From: Nemophila menziesii
Taxonomy: Eukaryota > Streptophyta > Magnoliopsida > Boraginales > Hydrophyllaceae
Length of the DNA: 64,000 nucleotides
Assembly (NCBI GenBank): GCA_029959085.1
Contig: JARWIR010000051.1
Coordinates: 2,542,001 to 2,606,000, forward strand
Direction of reading: 5' to 3'
The notes beneath the pieces were generated by a model, which was given only the letters and a program-made list of their open reading frames with translations, had not been told where the DNA came from and made no database searches. This document shows positions 21,601-30,700 of the stretch, one piece after another. Position numbers and translations under genes: made by a program. Each line of letters opens with the position of its first letter. Within the stretch, counting starts at the first letter, position 1.

Positions 21601-22779
21601 ATTCTTAAACTTAACATACCATGGATAGAAGGGCCAACTGATTATATCTGACCCTATTCTAAACATGATAACTACACGAGTAAATCTAAGTACTCATTCG
21701 TAGTGGAAGGTTTCATAACCCCTCCTACTTTCCCTTCTCCTTCCTATTTCCCTAATCAGGACTTATTAAATCTTAGTTGGGCCTCAAAAGCCTCTCTTAA
21801 ATTTAAAGTTTTTTTTTGGAAAGTATTGATGAATGCTCTTGCTACAGAAAGGAATAGGTTTTTGCGAAAATGTTCTAGCTCAGATTTGTGTAATATCTGT
21901 CCAAAAGAAGTGGAAGATGTTAATCATCTCTTTCTTCAATGTGAATGGGCTAGAAAAATGTGGTGTTTATCCTCTTTGCATTGTAGTGTTAATCCCCAAT
22001 CATCTGCAGGCCTTAATAGTTGGATTGGTGACTTAATAGATACTGGCCTTAATAACAAAGATAAAACTATAATTTTACTTAAGATTATTGCTTGTCTTTG
22101 GTCTATTTGGGTCATTCGTAACAAGAAAGTAATTGAGGATATCCCCATTAATTTTGATACAGGATTGACACTTATGAAATTGTATTGCAGGGACATTTTT
22201 TGTGATGAAGTTGAGAGTCAAACCAGTTCTCCCCACAATCCCACTTTAGATGTGCCAACATGGAAATTCTTATCTCCCTCATGGGTCAAACCTCCCCAGA
22301 ATTCAATCAAAATCAATGTTGATGCTTTCTTTATCCCTGGGAAAGCCTTCACTGCAGTCGTGGCTCGTAATAGTGCAGGTGAGGTAGTAACAGGTTTCGC
22401 TTTGGAAACTAGTGCCTGCACAAGTTTTGAAGCTGAAGCTAAAGCAATTCGTAGTTCTCTACTATTTGCTATAGAACAAGCCCCCTCATGCACCAGTATA
22501 GAATCTGATGCAGAAGCAGTTCTTCAATCCATTTACTCTCCTAGCGTGTCTTGCTCATGGAAGAACAGGCCAATCCTAGAAGATATTGGAAATTTGGCTA
22601 AAGTCCACCCTTATTTGCGCATTTGTGGGATTCGAAGAACAACTAATAAAGCTGCGGACTGGATAGTGAAAGCTTTTGCTAGGAAAATTTTACCTTGTAA
22701 TTGGTTTTGTAATTTGCCTTCTGATTTTGTTTCTGTTTTATGTAATGATTCTGACTTTGTTACACCTGGAGTTGGTTAA
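18614..22779 (+). pseudogene. LINE ORF2: endonuclease-reverse transcriptase-RNase H, degraded
   Basis: Translation from ATG 18614 begins MIGVFWNCQGTG. AP-type endonuclease motifs follow (LGLSETK, FIGDFNEI, GSDHSPM), then RT motifs (SPGPDGLPGAFF, HKAYDRVSW, GLRQGDPLSP, LLFADDSIFF), a Cys-rich knuckle (CNICPKEVEDVNHLFLQC), and a C-terminal RNase H with INVDAFF, SFEAEAKAI and SDAEAVL. Damage: TAA at 19934-19936, a one-base loss near 20215-20240 (frame 2 to frame 1), TAG at 20725, TAA at 21049 and TGA at 21649. Before decay it nicked target DNA and reverse-transcribed its own RNA there. Length and order are normal for a plant L1. It is clearly older than the LINE in copy B, which has no such damage. 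Confidence 0.88.
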
Positions 22780-22828
22780 CTCTAGCTGCATCCTTTCGCT
22801 TTAATATAAATATTTTGCCTAAAAAAAA

Positions 22829-22940
22829 TTATCATTCTTTTTTTTTCACTATTTTCAATTTGTACATCTCTCATGGTAAATATCTTGTTCATATATTTTT
22901 TAATTTAAAAAAAATGTTTTAGCAATTTTTTTTGATATAG
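22829..22940. other. Short AT-rich junction between the older LINE and the ARM fragment
   Basis: T-rich sequence after the LINE A tail. It probably belongs to the intron preceding ARM exon a, since it leads directly into the TTGATATAG acceptor. Confidence 0.4.
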
Positions 22941-25172
22941 ATCAGGGGTAAAGACTTTAAAGCTGATATAAATAAAATAAGGAATTTAATCGAGACAATA
23001 TTGTATTGGCCATCAAGCGAAGGAGATGAAGGTAAATTACTAATTCGAAATGGTCTAATTAAATTAATTCTGACTATTTTACCCCTTTGTAGTTTCTAAA
23101 GCACAACATGGATGTATCAATTGTTTAGCGTTAATGATATGTACTTAAATACAATACTCAAAGGAGTCCAACAGCTCCTCACATTTTTAACTAGAATTAG
23201 GAGTTAAACGCTACTTTTTCTTAAATATCAACTCTTTATAACAACTTTACTCCAACAGCTTTCCTGTTTCAACTCCCAATTTCAAAATTTTATATTCAAA
23301 CTAAATTTTGTTAGTTTTTTTTATTTCAATTAAAAAATAATAATATATATATTTTGTAAAGGTAATTGTTTTTATACTAATTATAATTATCTTTGTAATT
23401 ATTATTTTTATACATTATAATTTATATTAATTTTCTTATAAAAATTTAAATATAACTTGATATAGAAAATGAATTAAAAAATAGTTAGATAAGAATAAGT
23501 AAAACAATGAATTTGTTTATAATTATTTCTATATATATTTTTTTTTTATATATTTGTAATTTATAAAAACATATTATTCTTAAAAATATGATAATTAATA
23601 ATTCTTTCTTTTAAAAATTAGAAATAAGTTTTGATATAGAAAGTGAATTAAAAAAATTAATTAGAAAAAATTAGAAAAATAACTAATTAAAATGAAAAGA
23701 TTTTTTTAAAAAAAAAAAGAATTTTACAAGAAGAATTCTAGCGTGCAAATTAAAAAATATATAAAATATGTTAACATGTGTTAACATGTAAAATTTTACG
23801 TACAAAATGAAAAAAAAAAATGCAAAACGAAAATGTGGCTAGAATTGTATTGATAGCCATATCTGTTGAAAAAAAAGTTGTATGGATAGGGATCCCAATA
23901 ATTGGGTTCTCTACAATCAGGGTATTGTTAGAGGAGAAAAAAAGAACAGTCACTTCCTTATTGTGGCTAAAAGCCACAATATGAAGGCTATTTGAGTTGG
24001 CCTAATACAGGACAAAGATTCTTCTATGATTAGTATCTTATTTCGGTTATGTATGGCTAATGTACTTATAAGTACGTGTCAGAAAATCTTGGACTCTGGT
24101 AGAAAACCCTTGGCTCAAAAGATTTTACCTTATATTATTAAAAAAAAAAAAAAGGTAAATTTTTGATCCTTTGTTGCACTTTAGGTCCCTAGACTATGCA
24201 AATATTGCATTATAGGTCCCTATAGTGTGCAATAATCACATTATGTTCCCTATGTTAATTTTTTTTTAAAATTTTAATATATATTTTACATATGTTAATT
24301 TTTTTTAAATTAATTAATATATATTTTACATATGTTAATTCTTTTTTTTTAATTAAATAATATATAGTATTTTACATATGTTTTTAGGGTAAATTACCAA
24401 ATATCCCCTGTAATTTGACTGACATATGTTTTAAAAGCGACAAATACCCTCCTTTGTTGAAGTGTAGGTCCCTAGACTATACAATTATTGCATTATAGGT
24501 CCCTATATTGCACAAAAAACGCATTATGTTCCCTATGTTATTTTTTTTCAAATTAAATAATATCTCTATATATATTAGAGTAGGAATTTATATAAATCAA
24601 AGCTTAAAAAGATAAATTTAAAAAGTTGGGGGTCCAAGTTAATATATTTAAAATTTGAGGGGGCCAAACAAGGCACTTATATAATTTTTTTTATTTTCTT
24701 TAAACAGTAAAAACTAATTTTCGTAACTGTATTTTTTATAGTGTTTTATGGATTAAATATTTATTACTTTTTCAGGTTATTAGTGAAACAGAGATAAGAG
24801 CTGCATGTGTACAGGTTCTATTCTCTGTAGTGTATCATTTAAAATCTGGACTTGTTTCGTACTCTTCTGAACTTCTAAGAATTGCAATATGGTCCCTAAG
24901 AGAAGGATCACACAAGGTAATTTTGTTAAATATTTGTTACGTTAATCTTTTGTTTTGATTAATTAGCGTGTTTGTAAAATTGTAAATAGGAAAAACTGGC
25001 TAGTACAAAATTATTAGCGTCTCTTTTAGCAAGTGAAGAAAAAGTGATAGCAAGTATAGCTGAAGGATTAGTCGAAGCAAGAGTGTTACTTGAAAGCATC
25101 TCTTTGAAAGATTCTGAATCGGAAATTCGTGACGTATGTCAAAAATTGCTTAGGTGTATTACTTTCTCGTAA
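22941..25172 (+). pseudogene. ARM-repeat-like gene fragment, copy B (four exons)
   Basis: Four exon-like blocks lie in order. Exon a (22941-23031) follows TTGATATAG and encodes KADINKIRNLIETILYWPSS before GTAAAT. Exon b (24011-24154) follows AATACAG and encodes ISILFRLCMANVLISTCQKI before GGTAAAT. Exon c (24776-24916) follows TTTTTCAG, is fully open, and ends AAG before GTAATT. Exon d (24990-25172) ends in TAA. The helix-rich pattern resembles the C-terminal part of a plant ARM-repeat family protein; the family name is from memory and tentative. Exons a and b do not join in phase, so an exon is probably lost or broken by the repeats at 23100-24000. No 5' end is visible because the older LINE lies immediately upstream. 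Exons c and d are also in copy A. Confidence 0.6.
24164..24545. repeat. Direct repeat of about 105 bases, offset about 270
   Basis: Inside the intron between ARM exons b and c, one module occurs at about 24164-24270 and again at about 24436-24545. It contains CCTTTGTTG, TAGGTCCCTAGACTAT, TTGCATTATAGGTCCCTATA and CATTATGTTCCCTATGTTA. TTTTACATATGTTAATTTTT recurs between them. This is probably the two ends of an old repeat or a local duplication; the family is not recognised. Confidence 0.6.
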
Positions 25173-25393
25173 TTTGTAATTTTTTTGTTACATATAGTAA
25201 AAGGGTAACTTGTGAATTGTGATCTATAAAAATGATGGGTGTAATTTCTTGACCATTCTAATGACTTGGACTCATTTTTGCTCTGTTTATCCTTATCCTT
25301 GATCATCTCCTTACAAGATCCTGACATTTTGGGGGGAATGGTTTCTCTCTCTAAAATTCTCTCTCTAAAATTCATGGAAATCAAATAAATTTA

Positions 25394-27703
25394 ATGGCTC
25401 TAATCATTAATTTCATTGAAATTGTCTTTAATTTTCAGCGTGTTTTCCGCTTTCTGCATTATGATCCAGGGCCCCAAAACCTCAATTCCAATCTCAGCGA
25501 GCTTATTCCCCTTTCTATCTTACAGCTCTTCAACCAATTTCACATGCAAGGAATCAATTGGACTAATTATAATTGCTTAATGGTGAAAGACTCCTACAAT
25601 GTCTTTTGCAAAGTTATTCTCATCTCTATTTTACACATGCAGCTGTTCTATCGAAGGGATCAGATTTTGGGTCTTCTAATATACTCTGTTATTGCACTCT
25701 GTAAGCTTTGCCGAGCTTTTACTGGGGAGCTGTGTGTTTTTCGACTGGTTGTGTTAATTATTCAGTCACTATCTGTGGATATTATGATCAAGGTGAGATA
25801 TGTGCTGATGCATGGCTTTGTTCAAATATATTTCAAGTTTCTAATGGTTAAAAGGTTCAAGAAGCGTGAGTATATTGGGCTTCAATCTGTTAGAATCAAT
25901 ATAATGGCTGAAGACTCAAGTATTAAATGGGCTTATACTAATACTAATCTTAGAACAAAACTTTGGGCTAAATATTACTGGATCAATAATCTAATTTTAT
26001 TTAATGACAGCTATGAGCCAAGAAATCAATTTCTTATTTATAAGGATGTTAATCAATTGAAGGACTTGATTCCCTTCTTCTATATTTTATTTGTTGACAT
26101 TCTGGATTACGGATACCATAATGCTGCCTTTAATTTGGAAGAGACCGGCAAGAAACACATGCAGGGCTTCTCACTTACTACTATTATATTATTGATGATC
26201 AATATCTACTTTTGGATGCTATTTTATTTTCTATACAACTTCAATTGGAAGTTCTTAATGGAAGTGACTGGCCTGATTATATTTTCCTTGGATAGTAACA
26301 ATATTAATGGATTTCTACCTTTTAGTGCTGTGCATGTTTCAGAGATATTAACAGATCAAAATTTATTACTTCATTTAAAAGTTTCGAAGATAATGACTCA
26401 TCTAATTATTGGGCCTTATCCTTGTGGCTATCTTAATTACAGTATGTCTTTCTTGGACCTTTTTTATTTATGTCTATCTTATTTACCCTCTGAAGATGTT
26501 AATGTGATTTCTAGACTTAATTCTGATAATTGTCATCATCGGTTTATTTATACGAATTATTGTAAGTATGGTGTCCATCTATCCTATTTTGGTGTATTAC
26601 ATTATGCAGTGCAGTCATGTGATTATTATTTTGTTCCTTCTTGGTTGGCTTGGAGTGGGAATTTTTTGCGTGGCTTATTTAATCCTATTACTCAGCTCAT
26701 CGAAGGATATATGATTCTATTACTTGCCTATAGCTGTAACTTTGATCTGCTAGATATTACGGCTGATAAATTCCACTGGATTGCCTCATGCACATCTTCT
26801 TTTACTGATTGGAGAATTGAAAAGTTTATCCAACAATTTTTCGCTGTTTATACACATCACTTGGGTTTCTTTTTCTGCTGTTTCAATGACGTGGTGAAAG
26901 ATGAAATTAGAGAAAAGATTTGGGATTTTGAACATATAGCAGAGATTTTTAAAATTGTTGAGGCTAAAATGAGTTGCACAGAGTTTGTTGACCCAAAAAT
27001 TGGTGATACAAAAATCGTTGGCTTAAAAATTGCTGGTGCAAAGATCGATGGCGCAGAAATTGGTAGAGGTTTATTCCGGTTCTTTCCTTTAATCAGGATG
27101 ATTGAGGAATATTCAACTAGGAAAGTGTATTGGCTTGGGGTTCATGGTCTTGGGATCGAGTTTAATCCTAATAAGCAAAACATCTATTATTGTAAAGGTG
27201 AACATTGTGATGATCATTTTAAGGACAAGATTAGCAATAATACAAGCTGTCTTAGTGACACATGGTTTGCTTCTTCGGGTTCTAACTGTCAAGGTCAACT
27301 TGATGGTGTTTCTTGGGATGATTCTTTATCAGACGAGGCTACAAGTACACAGGGTATTCCCGTAAAACTGTGGGTGAATGATCTTATTCTGATGAAGAAA
27401 AGAATAAGTGATATGCAAATGTTCGTAGATGTGTTATACTCGAGTTTCTTTGAAGTTAGAGATCAATTATTTTACAACCAGAAGAAGGAGGAGAACTACT
27501 GTGTTGGTGATGCACAAAGAAATAAAAATTTGGTGTTTTGCAAAGGTGATGATTGTCAAGGTCACCTTGATGAAGTTTCTAGCGAAAAATCATCTTCTGA
27601 TGAGGCTGCGAGTACACAGGGGCTTCCCGTGATGGAAAGTGGACCTATTCTTGCTCAAGTGGATGACGGCCTATCCCTTAATAGGGCCGGGTTCAATGGA
27701 TAG
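25394..27703 (+). CDS. LINE ORF1, 769 residues, family not recognised
   Basis: This is the first ORF of a young LINE, so a role in RNA packaging is expected by position only. I see neither the DUF4283 fold nor a CCHC knuckle, both evident in ORF1 of the older LINE at 16823-18617. Instead the protein is rich in Leu/Ile/Phe/Tyr, with strongly hydrophobic stretches at about residues 70-130 (SLSVDIMIK, LLIYSVIALCKL) and about 270-300 (TTIILLMINIYFWMLFYFLY). Residues about 533-558 form five-residue repeats (KIGDT, KIVGL, KIAGA, KIDGA, EIGRG). The acidic tail has repeated Cys-containing blocks (YYCKGEHC, NCQGQLDGVS, FCKGDDCQGHLDEVS) and duplicated DEATSTQGIPV / DEAASTQGLPV. The frame is too long to be chance in AT-rich DNA. 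Other in-frame Met codons are possible starts. It ends in TAG overlapping ORF2. Confidence 0.75.
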   Translation: MALIINFIEIVFNFQRVFRFLHYDPGPQNLNSNLSELIPLSILQLFNQFHMQGINWTNYNCLMVKDSYNVFCKVILISILHMQLFYRRDQILGLLIYSVIALCKLCRAFTGELCVFRLVVLIIQSLSVDIMIKVRYVLMHGFVQIYFKFLMVKRFKKREYIGLQSVRINIMAEDSSIKWAYTNTNLRTKLWAKYYWINNLILFNDSYEPRNQFLIYKDVNQLKDLIPFFYILFVDILDYGYHNAAFNLEETGKKHMQGFSLTTIILLMINIYFWMLFYFLYNFNWKFLMEVTGLIIFSLDSNNINGFLPFSAVHVSEILTDQNLLLHLKVSKIMTHLIIGPYPCGYLNYSMSFLDLFYLCLSYLPSEDVNVISRLNSDNCHHRFIYTNYCKYGVHLSYFGVLHYAVQSCDYYFVPSWLAWSGNFLRGLFNPITQLIEGYMILLLAYSCNFDLLDITADKFHWIASCTSSFTDWRIEKFIQQFFAVYTHHLGFFFCCFNDVVKDEIREKIWDFEHIAEIFKIVEAKMSCTEFVDPKIGDTKIVGLKIAGAKIDGAEIGRGLFRFFPLIRMIEEYSTRKVYWLGVHGLGIEFNPNKQNIYYCKGEHCDDHFKDKISNNTSCLSDTWFASSGSNCQGQLDGVSWDDSLSDEATSTQGIPVKLWVNDLILMKKRISDMQMFVDVLYSSFFEVRDQLFYNQKKEENYCVGDAQRNKNLVFCKGDDCQGHLDEVSSEKSSSDEAASTQGLPVMESGPILAQVDDGLSLNRAGFNG
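27281..27633 (+). repeat. Direct repeat of about 84 bases within ORF1
   Basis: Two in-frame units at about 27281-27363 and 27549-27633 share GTCAAGGTCA, CTTGATG, TTTCT and GAGTACACAGGG-like wording. They encode CQGQLDGVS...STQGIPV and CQGHLDEVS...STQGLPV. A related Cys block (CKGEHC) lies upstream at 27190. This marks tail growth of ORF1 by internal duplication. Confidence 0.75.
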
Positions 27704-30700
27704 TGTGCTTGTGTGGAATTGTCGAGGAGCGAGGGCACCTTCGACAAAGAGTATGTTTAAGTCCCTAGTTTCGAAATTTCATATCTCTATCGCTTGTTTG
27801 TTAGAATCTAAATTAAGGTCTAGTAAGCTATCCTCTTGTAGTCATTTTAAAGCTTTTGGAAATTCACACGTAGTCGAACCCAGGGGAAGATCGTTTATGT
27901 CTGGGGGGATTCTATTGTTGTGGAATGATTCCGTAAAGTTAAGGGTTATCAACTCTGCGCCATCTTTTGTAATTGCCGAAGTTATGGAATCAAATAAAGA
28001 CATTTGGTATTTGGTTTGTGTTTATGCTCCAACTTGTGAAAAGGAAAGAAGTAACTTATGGAAATCTCTTACAAATTGGTACTCAAAGGTGGATACTCCA
28101 ACTTTATTCATTGGGGATTTCAATGACATTTCACGTACATCGGAAAAAATGGGTAAAAGAGGATCAAATTTTGATAGAATCTTAAGATTTAACAACTTCA
28201 TTAATCAAAATAATTTGATTGACCTACCAAGTAAAGGTTGTTTCTATACTTGGTCAAATAAACGAAAAGGTGAAGAAAATGTTAAAGAAAGACTTGATCG
28301 AGGCCTTGCTTCCTTATCTTGGTGTGAAAACCATCCAAATGCTTCAATTCAAGTACCACCAGCGATTGGGTCTGACCACTCACCCCTTATTGTTTCCATG
28401 GATACGCCCAAGTCGAGGTTTGAGAAATATTTTATGTTTGAATCTAGATGGTTAGAAAATGATAAATGCAAGGACTTTATAAGTAAAGTTTGGATTGGAC
28501 AAGGTAATGCTCTTTCCATTAAAGATTTTTGTGCAAAAAGAGATGCGCTATGCTTAGCTCTTACAGGATGGAGTAAACAAAATTTTTGTAATAATCGTAA
28601 GCTCATTGACAAGTACCAAAGAGAATTAACTGATCTCCAAAATGATCAAGCTACGGAGACTAATTGGACTAAAGAGAAGGAAATATACGAAAAGTTAGAA
28701 GAAGCTTGGAGACAAGAGGAGGTATATTGGGCAGATAAGGCGAGGGATCAATGGATTAAAAAAGGTGACAAGAATACTAAGTATTTCCATGCCAAAACCC
28801 TTTTTAGAAGGAGAATAAATAAGATTAGTGCTATCAAAAATAGTAATGGCTATTGGACTGAGAATGAAGCAGAAATAAAAGACATTATTCGTGATTATTA
28901 CATGAAACTTTTCACGGATAAAACAGGTTCTCAAGGAGCGGATATATCTCAATATATACCTAACAAGGTTTCTGACAATTTGAATGAGGAAATTACCAAA
29001 CTACCTGATATTGATGAAATCAAAAAAGCTGTTTTTGATATGTCGGGATCAAAAGCTCCAGGGCCAGATGGTCTTCCAGGTAATTTCTATCAAGAAAACT
29101 GGGATGTTCTCAAGGATGATATCTTTACAATTGTTAACAGTTTTTTCAAGAATAATACACCACTCAATGGCCTTAATGACACCTTGGTTACACTTATTCC
29201 AAAAGGGGAGGTTCAAGAATTAGTTGCGGATTATAGACCTATTGCTTGTCTTAACTTCAGCTATAAAATTATTTCGAAGATTCTTGCTAATAGATTACAG
29301 CCGATTATGGATGATTTAATATCGCCTACCCAATCAGCATTCATTAAAGGGAGAAGTATTCAAGACAACATATTAATCGCGCAGGAAATTTCTTTTTTTC
29401 TTAAAAATAAAAGAAAATCAAATAGACACTTTGCGGCTGTTAAAATTGATATGGCGAAGGCTTATGACCAAGTCAACTGGGACTTTTTGGTTCAAACTCT
29501 TAAAGCTATTGGCTTTTGTGAAAAATGGGTCAAATGGATCTATAATTGTATATCTTCAGTATCTCTCCAAATAAAAGTCAACGGTCAAAGACTTAGTAAA
29601 TTTTCCCCGACTAGAGGAATCCGACAAGGCGACCCTTTATCTCCACTTCTGTTTTCAATACTAACTGAAAGTCTTATCGGTCTTATTAATTATCAATGTC
29701 GGGAAGGTAATATCAAAGGTATCAAAATTACTAGAAACTGCCCAAGTCTCACGCATCTATTATTTGCCGATGACGCTTTATTTTTCATAAATATTGATAA
29801 GAATGAAATTGAAGCTTTTAAAGATACTATATCACGTTTTTGTCAAGCCTCTGGTCAACGAATTAATTTTCAAAAATCTTCAATTCTATTTAGTAAAGGA
29901 ACTCCGGAGAGTGTTTGTGAAGAGGTGGCTAAGAATTTAAATGTTACAAGGACTTCAGCTTTTGGCAAGTATTTGGGGATACCTTTCTCTCTTAAAAGAG
30001 CAAAGTCAGAAAATTTAAATTATATTAAGGACAAGCTTCTCAATAAAACCTCTAGCTATTTTGCTAACATACTTTCTGATGGAGGCAAAGAGGTACTTAT
30101 AAAGGCGGTGCTTCAAGCGATACCTAACTATGCAATGTCTATATTCGAATTTCCTAAATCACTCTGCAAGAAATTATCTGGGATTGTTGCAAATTTCTGG
30201 TGGGACTCTAATTCTAAAAAAAGAATTCATTGGGTCAAATGGAAGAAAATTGCTAGAGCTAAATCTATCGGAGGTATTGGTTTCAGAGACTTTCAGAAAA
30301 TGAATATGGCACTTTTAGCTAAGCAAGCCTGGAGAATTATGAATAATCCCAACTCACTGGTGGCTAAAGTATTAAAAGGTATTTATTCTCCATTTGATAA
30401 TCTTCTCAACGCCAAGCTTTCTAATAAAAGATCATGGAGCTGGACAAGCATTTATAAAGGAATACAATTTATTAAGCAACACTCAATATGGAGGATTGGA
30501 AACGGTTTAAATATTAATATATGGAGCCAAAACTGGATTGGAAATAATATTACTTTGGAGAAACCGGCTGGATGTAAAGTGGATATAGTAGCACAACTCT
30601 TTAATGAGGATATGACCGCTTGGAATATGGAGCTACTTAGACAACTTTTCCCACCAAACATTGTCAGTGATATATGTAAAATTCCTATTTTGCTACTTAA

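Larger units (their letters stand above)
16437..22828 (+). mobile_element. Older L1-type LINE, nearly full length but broken
   Basis: ORF1 (DUF4283 type) and ORF2 (endonuclease, reverse transcriptase, RNase H) lie in the usual order, followed by a short A tail at 22821-22828 after TTTTGCCT. The 5' end is not proven. A possible 8-bp TSD is TTATCATT (about 16429 and 22829), which would put the start near 16437, but it is too short to be firm. Both ORFs carry disabling changes. Confidence 0.75.

Noticed and set aside
16429..22836. TTATCATT as a firm TSD of the older LINE
   Set aside because: Only 8 bases in AT-rich DNA, with several similar phrases nearby. Used only to suggest a start near 16437.
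23150..24010. MITE suggested by AGGAGTCCAACAGCTCC and GGCTATTTGAGTTGGCC near the two ends
   Set aside because: The inverted match is poor and no TSD could be found. It is probably degraded repeat sequence, but the border is unprovable by eye.
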